Virus record (IMG/VR): IMGVR_UViG_3300041583_000371
Span: 1 to 64,000 of that record
Length of the DNA stretch: 64,000 nucleotides
Origin: a virus
Reading direction: 5' to 3' (one strand)
In this document: piece after piece, positions 48,261-56,193 of the stretch
How positions within the stretch are numbered: position 1 is the stretch's first letter
How the letters are laid out: each line of letters begins with the position of its first letter
Made by a program: the position numbers and the translations under genes
The notes under the pieces: generated by a model
Seen by the model: only the letters and a program-made list of their open reading frames with translations
Database searches by the model: none
Told to the model about the DNA's origin: nothing

Positions 48261-48367
48261 AATTTTATTGGTTATCATAAGGTATTAACAGAAAAAGACA
48301 CTTTATGTATTGACTAACCATTCAATCTGTCGTATACCTATTATGTAGAAAATAGTAAGGATTTAAA

Positions 48368-48568
48368 ATGACATGTGCTGAAAAATTAATTGCTTCTTTT
48401 TACTCGAAACCCGTTACTTTTTGTACCTCATCCGATGGATTTCGTGCGGTAGAAGTTTTTAATGTACACACATTTAGTTATGAAGTGCATGAAGTCCTTG
48501 TTTTGGCAGCGGAAATTATGAAATATAAGCGCATGATGAACCGCTTGCGCAACAAAAGAAACAAATAA
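48368..48568 (+). CDS. hypothetical protein, 66 aa
   Basis: MTCAEKLIASFYSKPVTFCTSS...; a weak TTGACT box near 48308 lies upstream. C-terminus is strongly basic (KYKRMMNRLRNKRNK), suggesting nucleic-acid contact. Confidence 0.6.
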   Translation: MTCAEKLIASFYSKPVTFCTSSDGFRAVEVFNVHTFSYEVHEVLVLAAEIMKYKRMMNRLRNKRNK

Positions 48569-48614
48569 TATTTTTATGTTGGCATGAAACCAGTATAAGA
48601 TTTGGTGAGGCAAA

Positions 48615-49274
48615 ATGAGTAAAACAAGATATATAGGCGATGTACACGGCTACGTTCGCGAACTGCAATTGGTCCTGAACAATCTTCCTCAGGAAGTCAC
48701 TTCTGTCGTTCAAGTTGGTGATATGGGCGTGGGGTTTGAAAAAAGCAAATATTGGCACACAAATCTTGATGATATGATGGTTCGCAAAAATGCAAAATTC
48801 ATTCGAGGAAATCATGACTCGCCTAATGAATGTAAGAAGATGAAATCGTGGATTCCAGATTCTACAGTTATTAATGATGTAATGTATATGGGCGGTGCTT
48901 GGTCGATTGATCACCATTGGAGGACTATGGGTATTGACATGTGGGAGGATGAAGAACTCTCTTATGCTGATCTAAACATTGCTATCAATATGTTTGAACT
49001 TGCACAGCCAAGAGTAATGGTTACGCACGATTGTCCTGCAGAGATCGCTCTCGAACTGTTTATCAAAACAGGGAACAGTTTAGGCGGTAAAAACCAATTC
49101 AAAACTAGGACCGCATCGGCACTACAGGCCATGTTTGAAGTCCACCAGCCCGATTTGCACATTTTTGGTCATTGGCACACTGATGTTGATAAAGTTGTAA
49201 ATGGGACAAGATTTATTTGTCTTGGTGAACTCAGCTATTGTGATGTTGATGATGATACTCTTGAAGTTGCATAG
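48615..49274 (+). CDS. calcineurin-like metallophosphoesterase
   Basis: 219 aa. All metal motifs in order: IGDVHG (residues ~7-12), VVQVGDMGVG, FIRGNHDSPN, VMVTHDCP and HIFGHWHTDVD. A single-domain enzyme; substrate could be phosphoprotein, nucleotide or nucleic acid. One of four such genes in the window. Confidence 0.88.
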   Translation: MSKTRYIGDVHGYVRELQLVLNNLPQEVTSVVQVGDMGVGFEKSKYWHTNLDDMMVRKNAKFIRGNHDSPNECKKMKSWIPDSTVINDVMYMGGAWSIDHHWRTMGIDMWEDEELSYADLNIAINMFELAQPRVMVTHDCPAEIALELFIKTGNSLGGKNQFKTRTASALQAMFEVHQPDLHIFGHWHTDVDKVVNGTRFICLGELSYCDVDDDTLEVA

Positions 49275-49313
49275 TAAAAATAATATAATCATTTTGAAAT
49301 TAAGGAACATTTC

Positions 49314-49679
49314 ATGAAAAATTATAAAGTTGACAATTGGGTTATTATAAAATTTAATGGTGTGGAACCACACTATAGAGTTCTCAGTGGAAAATCAGGT
49401 GGCTACCTTGATGGTAGCAGTTGGTGTATGGAAAGCGGCATCATAAGTGTTAAAAGTAGAACTGACCATTATGTGAGTCTAGGCGAAAAGATAGAAATCT
49501 TTTTGTATGAATTTTTCAGCACAAGTGGTTCTTGTTACACTTGCAACAAAGAATCTTACGGTATCAAAATGAACAACGCATATGTTTGGGACAAGCTAAA
49601 AAAAATCTATGGGGATGAAGTCGAATTGATGAACGAAGATACAGATTGGCTGGACATTGATTGGCTGACCAAAGTATAG
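49314..49679 (+). CDS. small conserved protein, paralogue of 45840 gene
   Basis: 121 aa. NWVIIKFNGVEPHYRVLSGKSGGYLDGSSWCMESGI matches the 45840 gene, with an extra internal stretch of ~15 residues around SLGEKIEIFLYEFFSTSG. Same ending (VWDKLKKIYGDEVEL). Function unknown. A 200-base stretch without gene follows, holding only AT-rich DNA and a TTGACG box near 49836. Confidence 0.7.
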   Translation: MKNYKVDNWVIIKFNGVEPHYRVLSGKSGGYLDGSSWCMESGIISVKSRTDHYVSLGEKIEIFLYEFFSTSGSCYTCNKESYGIKMNNAYVWDKLKKIYGDEVELMNEDTDWLDIDWLTKV

Positions 49680-49881
49680 TATTATAAATTCCAGTACTAT
49701 AGTTGTTGGATTATAAGTCAACTACATTTTCAACAGTGTTTTCTAAATTAGCGATTGTTGCGTTGATTACATCGTGGCCTATCACCTATAAAAGAACGTA
49801 ATATCTATTGACTTTGATCTACTGAAAAAGTATAGTTGACGCAACACTTCGATTAGCTTATGACAATAAAAGGACTGTGAA

Positions 49882-50082
49882 ATGAAAGTTTATATTTACC
49901 TACATGACTGGCATGTTGATTATGATATGCACGGTACTAATATCGTCTGGGTGTCAGATGAACTACATCTACCAACTTATAATTCTATAATTCAATGCTG
50001 TCACCGAGTGGAGTTCTGGGAAGACGGGATCAAACAATGGACTAAGGAACAAGTCGGAAAAATGTCACCAAATTGGATCTGA
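49882..50082 (+). CDS. hypothetical protein, 66 aa
   Basis: MKVYIYLHDWHVDYDMHGTNIVWVSDELHLP, short strands then a helix. AAAAGGAC upstream. Unknown. Confidence 0.65.
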   Translation: MKVYIYLHDWHVDYDMHGTNIVWVSDELHLPTYNSIIQCCHRVEFWEDGIKQWTKEQVGKMSPNWI

Positions 50083-50125
50083 TAAACATCTTTTGGCTAA
50101 TTTTTATATGTGTATCGGAAAGCGC

Positions 50126-50278
50126 ATGGAATTTAAAAACTACGAACCAAAGCATTACTCTGGAATGCCAGAAGAATTAAAGTCTTATGATGAAGTGGAA
50201 GTTGTATTTTCGGATTCGGATGAGTCTTGGATTGACATTGCAGCCAATGCGCTGTATTCAGCATCAAAATTCCTATGA
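50126..50278 (+). CDS. small hypothetical protein, start uncertain
   Basis: I chose ATG 50126 because GGAAAG precedes it closely; ATG 50108 or TTG 50093 are in frame. MEFKNYEPKHYSGMPEELKSYDEVEVVF; acidic. Overlaps the next gene by four bases. Confidence 0.5.
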   Translation: MEFKNYEPKHYSGMPEELKSYDEVEVVFSDSDESWIDIAANALYSASKFL

Positions 50279-50481
50279 AGCTAATTGATAAACTCATGGA
50301 TATAGATGCCATGCTGTATGGTAAAGGCGGAACAAACTTTATCAATATTCGCATTGTGATGGATGATATTGATGATCTAGTTTTGGAAAAAAACAGCAAT
50401 GCAATTAAATTTGCAGATAGTATGGAATTACTACATTCAGTATTAAAGAAAGTAACGGAAATAAAATCTGATAATAGGTAA
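50275..50481 (+). CDS. small helical protein, 68 aa
   Basis: MKLIDKLMDIDAMLYGKGGTNFINIRIVMDDIDDL..., coupled to the preceding stop. All-helical look; unknown. Confidence 0.6.
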   Translation: MKLIDKLMDIDAMLYGKGGTNFINIRIVMDDIDDLVLEKNSNAIKFADSMELLHSVLKKVTEIKSDNR

Positions 50482-50504
50482 ATTTAATAACAAGGAAAAA
50501 TGAT

Positions 50505-50750
50505 ATGGAACCTGATGAAGAATATGATAGAATACTAAAAATTAATAATAAAACCGCTGTGTTACTCATTTCTCTATTAGAGCAATTCAGTGAATCTAAT
50601 ATAGATGAAGATAATTTTCTTGCTGACATTTACTCCAAGCTTATCTGCGCGGAAATTTTTGGATTTAATTTAGAAGCTCTTTTGGCAGATGCAAAAGCAG
50701 CGGCATCCCGCTTACTCGCGGAAGAAGCAAACGGAAAGGAAGATAATTAA
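50505..50750 (+). CDS. hypothetical helical protein, 81 aa
   Basis: MEPDEEYDRILKINNKTAVLLISLLEQFSES..., acidic, ends in an Ala-rich helix. RBS AAGGAAAA. Unknown. Confidence 0.65.
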   Translation: MEPDEEYDRILKINNKTAVLLISLLEQFSESNIDEDNFLADIYSKLICAEIFGFNLEALLADAKAAASRLLAEEANGKEDN

Positions 50751-50842
50751 TAAGCTAAGTGGGTACTTTTAAGCAAAATTAACAGTGAAATGATGGCGTT
50801 TGACCATTATGCAATCATTACATCTTTTATCAGGATTTAAAT

Positions 50843-51106
50843 ATGACAATACCTACATGCAAGCATTGGGCGATTATAACATGCACACCCACAAGTGTAT
50901 TTGTATCATGTGATAACCGTGCCCAGATACCTCTTGGGCACGGTTACTTTGAAGACAGCGAAGAAATTATTGGATATGAAGCGTTCGTAGAATTTGAAAA
51001 ATTCGAGAAACGAGTACTACAGCTCACACTTAAAAATTCCAAGTTTCATGCGATTGACGCAAATCCCCTAAAAGTAGAGATGACTACAACAATAAAATTA
51101 ACATAA
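50843..51106 (+). CDS. hypothetical protein, 87 aa
   Basis: MTIPTCKHWAIITCTPTSVFVSCDNRAQIPLGHGYF; three Cys and mostly strands. RBS CAGGA. Unknown. Confidence 0.6.
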   Translation: MTIPTCKHWAIITCTPTSVFVSCDNRAQIPLGHGYFEDSEEIIGYEAFVEFEKFEKRVLQLTLKNSKFHAIDANPLKVEMTTTIKLT

Positions 51107-51117
51107 GGCGGTAGATT

Positions 51118-51273
51118 ATGAAAACATTTAGACGGGTGCTCGGTATAGGCGGCACAGTAAGTATTGTTGGTGGCATACTATTCAGTAGCACTCCCTTCCC
51201 ATTTTTAATCGGATTTGTATCTTTGCTATGTCTGGCATATATACAGTACACCGATGTAGATTGGGATAAGTAA
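51118..51273 (+). CDS. 51-aa membrane protein
   Basis: ATG 51118, AAGGCGG upstream. Two hydrophobic segments (GGTVSIVGGILF and FLIGFVSLLCLAYIQY). Shares TAATG with the next gene. Confidence 0.6.
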   Translation: MKTFRRVLGIGGTVSIVGGILFSSTPFPFLIGFVSLLCLAYIQYTDVDWDK

Positions 51274-51515
51274 TGGAAAACTGGGAAATGCGAGCAGGAA
51301 ATAAAATATCTACAGTAACTTTTGAGTATGATAATTTGACATATGTAGATGAATTGTTTCATGATGCTATCGTCTATTGCCATGTACGCATCATGAAACT
51401 TATCATTAAAATGAATAAGACTCCCGATGATCCATTAGATCAACAAATGTTAGATTATTACAATTCTAAAATTACCGCATACGAAAAAATGGCTGCTACT
51501 CTTAGTAACAGTTGA
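51273..51515 (+). CDS. hypothetical protein, 80 aa
   Basis: MENWEMRAGNKISTVTFEYDNLTYVDELFHDAIVYCHVRI; strand then two helices. Translationally coupled to the small membrane gene before it. Unknown. Confidence 0.65.
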   Translation: MENWEMRAGNKISTVTFEYDNLTYVDELFHDAIVYCHVRIMKLIIKMNKTPDDPLDQQMLDYYNSKITAYEKMAATLSNS

Positions 51516-51540
51516 CATCAATAATTTAAATTACTATAAT
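51512..51540 (+). promoter_or_regulatory. consensus sigma70 promoter
   Basis: TTGACA (51512-51517), 17-bp spacer, TATAAT (51535-51540). Confidence 0.85.
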
Positions 51541-51623
51541 ATGATAAATTTAGGAGCATAAATAAAAATTTAAAAACGCACCAAGTCGGAAGATTAGAAA
51601 CTGCAAACAACAGGAAAAATAAT

Positions 51624-51968
51624 ATGATTAAAACTATCCCACTAGGAACCATAGATATTTCGTTATGTCTCGAACATAACGGTATTTATGTTTATCTCAA
51701 TGATGATGAAATACCCGCAGGCAATTGGACAATAGACGATTTAGTTACTGATATAATCGAATGTTATGCTATTGACGGTTTTTTTGAACTAGGTACAAAA
51801 GAAGCAGAAGTAGTCGACCAGCTTGCAACCGCACTTGAAAAAGCTGCAAAAACTCTTCGAAATTCTAGAAGAAAAGAAGAGGGCGTGATTGATGTTGATT
51901 GGTTGGGGACTGTTGGTACTGTCCAAGAAGATGGAAACGATCTTATCATGACGGTGAAGCCACAATGA
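51624..51968 (+). CDS. hypothetical protein, 114 aa
   Basis: MIKTIPLGTIDISLCLEHNGIYVYLNDDEIP...; strands then an Ala/Lys helix (TALEKAAKTLRNSRRKEEG). CAGGAAAA upstream and a consensus early promoter. Its stop overlaps the start of the next, interrupted gene. Confidence 0.7.
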   Translation: MIKTIPLGTIDISLCLEHNGIYVYLNDDEIPAGNWTIDDLVTDIIECYAIDGFFELGTKEAEVVDQLATALEKAAKTLRNSRRKEEGVIDVDWLGTVGTVQEDGNDLIMTVKPQ

Positions 51969-52243
51969 ATATGATCTTAGTTTTGGCAGGAATAATCTTG
52001 TGATTTGGCATTAGTTCAGCATATTTCTTATGCAACATGGGCAAGAAAAATAAAAAAGAGCCTTGGTATATTTGGATATTTCTGCCTCCTGTAATTATTT
52101 CATTGCTAATATTCTTGGTACTGCCATTTTCTATTGGATATTTTTTAGAATGGGTTTTCGAGAGCAGACTTCGTTCACATACAAGTGTTGTAAAAGGTGT
52201 TATTAGGAACATCGGAGACTTCATGCATTATTTTCTAAAATAA
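51965..52243 (+). pseudogene. membrane protein gene interrupted by in-frame TGA
   Basis: ATG 51965 (ATGA overlap) gives MNMILVLAGIIL, then TGA at 52001-52003, and the same frame continues FGISSAYFLCNMGKKNKKEPWYIWIFLPPVIISLLIFLVLP... to 52243. The stop falls inside the first membrane helix, so a TGG-to-TGA change is likely. Either a null allele, UGA read-through, or a start at ATG 52037 giving a 68-aa protein with one to two helices. Confidence 0.65.
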
Positions 52244-52246
52244 TAG

Positions 52247-52275
52247 TTGACATTTGATGATATGAAATATATAGT
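52247..52275 (+). promoter_or_regulatory. sigma70-type promoter of nadV
   Basis: TTGACA, 17-bp spacer, TATAGT. Confidence 0.75.
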
Positions 52276-52329
52276 ATCATCTATTACAAAATAACATAAA
52301 TAAAGACGTTATAACATCATAAGGAGTTT

Positions 52330-53790
52330 ATGAAAATGACCAATGTACTATCTCTACTAACTGCAATTATCCGAACTGATAGCTATAAATTGAGCCAGTT
52401 CTTGCAGTATCCCCCAGATACTACCCGTATCAGTTCATATATCGAATCTCGCGGCGGTGAAAAAGAAAGTGTTTTCTTCGGCTTGCAAGCATTCATTAAG
52501 CAGTATATGCTCACGCCAATCACACAAAAAGATATCAATATGGCGGAAAAGCTTGTGCTTGCACACGGGTTGCCATTCAATCGTGAAGGTTGGGAAATTA
52601 TTGTCAACGAATATGACGGTATGCTACCACTTGAAATTGAAGCAGTGCCTGAAGGTACTGTTATGGAAACGCGAAATGTACAGGTTCAAGTTGTCAACAC
52701 TGATCCTCGACTGTTTTGGTTGACCTCTTATATCGAGACTGCGATGCTGCGCGGCATTTGGTATCCTTCTACCGTCGCGACAAAAAGCCGTAAACTGAAA
52801 AAGATTATTGCGGCTGGATTGCATAAAACAAGCGATATTCCAGTAAATGATCAAATTCAGTTCAAATTGCACGACTTTGGCGCAAGAGGCGCTAGTAGCT
52901 CAGAATCTGCAATGCTTGGTGGAATGGCACACTTGACTAACTTTATGGGCACTGATACAGTAGAAGCACTTGTGGGTGCAATGGAATACTATAATTCAGA
53001 AGTAGTGCCTGGGTTTAGTATCCCCGCTAGTGAGCATAGTACAATTTGTGGGTGGGGAGGACCAGAAGGCGAAGTTGTTGCATTTGAAAATATGATAGTC
53101 AAATTTGCTGGGGAAGGCAAGATTTACGCTTGTGTAAGCGACAGTTATGATATCTATGCCGCGTGTCGAGAGTTGTGGGGTGGTGTTCTGAAAGATAAAG
53201 TAATTTCATCAGGTGGAACTTTGGTAGTTCGTCCTGACTCTGGCGATCCAATGACAGTACCAATCGAAGTATTGAATATTCTTGCCGAAAAGTTTGGCTT
53301 TGCGGTAAACAGCAAAGGATATAAAGTTTTGCCTTCTTATATTCGTGTAATTCAAGGCGATGGCCTCAATGAAGAAACCCTTCCTATCCTGATTAAAAAC
53401 GTGATAGATGCTGGGTTTTCACTTGACAATATCGCATTTGGTATGGGTGGCGGATTGCTACAAGCTTGGAATAGAGACACACTGAAGTATGCAATGAAAG
53501 CAAGTGCTCGTGAGGATACCAATGGTATTTGGCATAATGTATTCAAAGACCCAATTTCAGACAAAGGCAAGACTTCTAAGAAAGGTCTTTTGGGGCTTGT
53601 GTATGACTGTGGTGTGGGTAGCTGTAGTTATAAAACAGTACCTAAGAATGTTGCAACAGAAAAAGGAAACCTGCTTCGTACAGTGTATCGCAATGGTGCT
53701 CTCTTAATTGAAGATACATTTGATGAAGTTAGAGCTCGGGCCGGACTAAAAGTCGAAGAGTATTCACCTCAGATTATAGAAAGATATTAA
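52330..53790 (+). CDS. nadV: nicotinamide phosphoribosyltransferase
   Basis: 486 aa, usual NAMPT length. Opening TDSYKLSQFLQYPPDTTRISSYIESRGGEKE is diagnostic; later KLHDFGARGASSSESA, SIPASEHSTICGWG, and the phosphate site VVRPDSGDP. Converts nicotinamide and PRPP to NMN for NAD salvage, useful when host NAD is consumed. Known in large phages such as KVP40. No NMN adenylyltransferase is seen within this window. RBS AAGGAG. Confidence 0.95.
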   Translation: MKMTNVLSLLTAIIRTDSYKLSQFLQYPPDTTRISSYIESRGGEKESVFFGLQAFIKQYMLTPITQKDINMAEKLVLAHGLPFNREGWEIIVNEYDGMLPLEIEAVPEGTVMETRNVQVQVVNTDPRLFWLTSYIETAMLRGIWYPSTVATKSRKLKKIIAAGLHKTSDIPVNDQIQFKLHDFGARGASSSESAMLGGMAHLTNFMGTDTVEALVGAMEYYNSEVVPGFSIPASEHSTICGWGGPEGEVVAFENMIVKFAGEGKIYACVSDSYDIYAACRELWGGVLKDKVISSGGTLVVRPDSGDPMTVPIEVLNILAEKFGFAVNSKGYKVLPSYIRVIQGDGLNEETLPILIKNVIDAGFSLDNIAFGMGGGLLQAWNRDTLKYAMKASAREDTNGIWHNVFKDPISDKGKTSKKGLLGLVYDCGVGSCSYKTVPKNVATEKGNLLRTVYRNGALLIEDTFDEVRARAGLKVEEYSPQIIERY

Positions 53791-53798
53791 CCTAAAGA

Positions 53799-53818
53799 GG
53801 GGCAGGGAAACTTGCCCC
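53799..53818. terminator. hairpin after nadV
   Basis: GGGGCA / TGCCCC with an 8-base loop; no T-run. Confidence 0.5.
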
Positions 53819-53845
53819 CATTCACTTTAAGTATTGGATAATAAA

Positions 53846-54001
53846 ATGGAAATTGATATGCGCTCAAAAGAATATGTTGAATGGACTGCAAATGTTTGGA
53901 AACTAAATTCCGAACGAAACGAAATTTTACAAAGAGAAATCCGACGGCAAGAAGATTTGGATTGGGTAGCAGAGTTTAGTAGTCAAGATAATGATGTTTA
54001 A
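53846..54001 (+). CDS. small hypothetical protein, 51 aa
   Basis: ATG 53846, MEIDMRSKEYVEWTANVWKLN..., charged single helix. No good Shine-Dalgarno. Unknown. Between it and 54146 the frame after 54001 stays open (a 27-codon ATG frame at 54061-54144) but I do not call it. Confidence 0.5.
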   Translation: MEIDMRSKEYVEWTANVWKLNSERNEILQREIRRQEDLDWVAEFSSQDNDV

Positions 54002-54145
54002 CTATTGACAGCGATATATATCTAGTCTATGTTTATCTTGATGGAAATGAACACAAAGCGATGATTAATACAGGCAAGGTGTTGTATGCCATGGCCAAAT
54101 TAGAAAATCCAAAAGATATATATTTTCTCGGAAAGGGAATATAAA

Positions 54146-54508
54146 ATGACAAATATCGAACGCAAAATGATTACCGCTACATTGGGCGAAACGTATACCC
54201 GCAAAGATGGCAGTACAGCTTTCTTAAAGGATGAAATGAACTGGGACGGCGCCACATTGGATGAAATGGCGAACCGCATTAACCGCATTCGAGATGAATA
54301 TGGTGCCACATATACCGATATCCGTATCAGCAAAGAAACTGTGTGGGAATATGGCGAAGAGCGTATTGAATGGGTATTTACAGGTCGCCGCATGGAAACA
54401 GAAGAAGAGTGTGCTGCAAGAGTCACGGCGGTCGAAAAAAATAAATCTGATACTGATGCCCGAAACCACAAAGAATTTGAGCGCTTGAAATCTCTCTTGG
54501 GAAAATAA
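54146..54508 (+). CDS. hypothetical protein, 120 aa
   Basis: MTNIERKMITATLGETYTRKDGSTAFLKDEMNWDG...; ends in an acidic-basic helix. GC content above its neighbours. GAAAGGGAA upstream. Unknown. Confidence 0.7.
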   Translation: MTNIERKMITATLGETYTRKDGSTAFLKDEMNWDGATLDEMANRINRIRDEYGATYTDIRISKETVWEYGEERIEWVFTGRRMETEEECAARVTAVEKNKSDTDARNHKEFERLKSLLGK

Positions 54509-54541
54509 AATCTTAGTAACAAAAAAATGAGGTTATATACT

Positions 54542-54814
54542 ATGAAAAAAGAAGAATTTGATGCGCTAGATAAAGAAATCCGAACACTAGTGACAGAAGG
54601 ATATATTGATGGATTTGAAACAGCGATTATGGTGGTAAAATCAATTGTCATGCGTGTTGGCGACAAAGAACTGGATGATAATTATAAGGCGGCACTTGAT
54701 TTTGCTGTCAGTCTTTTGAATAATAACTTAGACATGTTGAAGCGTGATGAATTGATTGTGTTGGGACGAGATGAATTGAATATGTTGAAGGGTGGCAATG
54801 ATGATAAACTTTGA
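54542..54814 (+). CDS. hypothetical helical protein, 90 aa
   Basis: From ATG 54542 (GAGGT upstream; ATG 54527 in frame). MKKEEFDALDKEIRTLVTEGYIDGFETAIMVVKSIVMRVGDKELDD, helical, with near-repeats LKRDEL/LGRDEL/LKGG at the end. Overlaps the next gene. Confidence 0.65.
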   Translation: MKKEEFDALDKEIRTLVTEGYIDGFETAIMVVKSIVMRVGDKELDDNYKAALDFAVSLLNNNLDMLKRDELIVLGRDELNMLKGGNDDKL

Positions 54815-55517
54815 TGATGAGGAAAGCAATGCAGCCGATGCAAAACAAGATCAACTCGAACAAAATAGAAATTTCATGCTAAATCTTGATGAAAGTGAAA
54901 GCAATGCCGCCGATGCTATTCTTGAGCCAAAAGATTATTTTGCCGACTTAAAAAGCAAAATAACTGATGTTCAGTACGATCAGCTAGAACAGAATCGTGG
55001 GTTCATTGGCAAAGAAATTGAAAAGGCAAATCGTCTAGGCCAAAAGAATCTTACCCATAAAGCATCTTATATGTGGGAAATTCTCGAAAAAGAACTAATT
55101 TTACATGCTATGGGGCTTACTAAGTATGTGCATCGTCAAGATGTCATATTGCTTATTGACAAAGTGAAACCAAAAAACTCTGTAAAAATAGTTGAACTTG
55201 AAAATTATCCTCGGTCAATTCCAGACGCGAATATGGAAGACATCATCAAAGCTCGTGAGCTTGGACTTTTTGATGTTTTACTTATTCTATATACAGACCT
55301 TACCGACGAAGAAGTAAACACGCCTGCGCAAAAGCAATTTGCTGCCAGAAAAAAAGATCCCATTGTATTCGGCATGTTTATTAATGATAAGATCAATCTA
55401 AAACATGATCGTCTATACTTTATTACTGACTGGGAAGATGAGTTTTGTGAACTTACATTTACAAAGATGATTGACAAGATGTCTGAAATGGGTATTAAAA
55501 ACCCTGAAAAAACATAA
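54798..55517 (+). CDS. hypothetical protein with internal repeat, possible frameshifted extension
   Basis: 239 aa from ATG 54798 (GAAGGG upstream). ESNAADA...DQLEQNRNF occurs twice near the N-terminus (residues ~6-27 and ~34-71). The rest is alpha/beta with KASYMWEILEKELILHAMG. It ends TAA at a run of six As (55507-55512); the -1 frame stays open to 55660, reading ITIDENHINSIVAMSKQEV and on, so the true C-terminus may be ~48 residues longer. Unknown function. Confidence 0.7.
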   Translation: MMINFDDEESNAADAKQDQLEQNRNFMLNLDESESNAADAILEPKDYFADLKSKITDVQYDQLEQNRGFIGKEIEKANRLGQKNLTHKASYMWEILEKELILHAMGLTKYVHRQDVILLIDKVKPKNSVKIVELENYPRSIPDANMEDIIKARELGLFDVLLILYTDLTDEEVNTPAQKQFAARKKDPIVFGMFINDKINLKHDRLYFITDWEDEFCELTFTKMIDKMSEMGIKNPEKT

Positions 55518-55656
55518 CCATAGATGAAAATCACATCAATTCTATCGTAGCAATGTCAAAACAGGAAGTTTCTGCGGTTAAACTAGAGGAAAAGTTTGTA
55601 GTATCAACACCAGAGAAAAAGAAATTCTTCTCGAAGCTAAAGGCATATCTCTTTAA

Positions 55657-56103
55657 ATGACTCCCGATAATGATAAAACTCTACGGTCAATCTTTTGCAA
55701 AGCCGTAGTTGGCTGGGATGAATGGAATGATCGTAGAGATTATAAACGAAAATATGAAAGTAGCGAGTTCCACTTAGGTAATGGCGTCGGCAATAGTATT
55801 TTAAGAATCATGTCATACTACATTGAAGATACCTATGGAAAGAAAAATATACTGAAAGATAATGTTACAGATAGCGAAGAATATATGCATTTTCTATCTA
55901 AAATCATGCCAGAGTCTAAGCAAGGCCAAGAGTATGATTATATGATGTCATTCGGGATGGCTAGAAATATAGACGGCACATTTTCCAATTGTGATTGTTG
56001 CGGAAAGGACTTGAATATTATAAATTCTTCGAAGTTTGCTATGTGTGATGCTTGCGATGATGTCCATAGTGAAAAAATTATACCTAAAATAGATTTACGT
56101 TAG
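55657..56103 (+). CDS. hypothetical protein with zinc-ribbon end
   Basis: 148 aa. ATG 55657 overlaps the end of the possible extension before it. Helical start (WDEWNDRRDYKRKYESSEF), C-terminal CDCCGKDL...MCDACDD forms a four-Cys zinc ribbon. Unknown function. Confidence 0.7.
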   Translation: MTPDNDKTLRSIFCKAVVGWDEWNDRRDYKRKYESSEFHLGNGVGNSILRIMSYYIEDTYGKKNILKDNVTDSEEYMHFLSKIMPESKQGQEYDYMMSFGMARNIDGTFSNCDCCGKDLNIINSSKFAMCDACDDVHSEKIIPKIDLR

Positions 56104-56193
56104 GTAAATAGGCTTAAAATTTATCTGTCAAGAAAAATTCAATATACCTAAATATGTTAGTGCTGGTTGGCCCAAGCATATTGGAGGGAAAGC

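Noticed and set aside
54061-54144. 27-codon frame before the 54146 gene
   Set aside because: Too short, without ribosome site; upstream part of the frame has no start codon.
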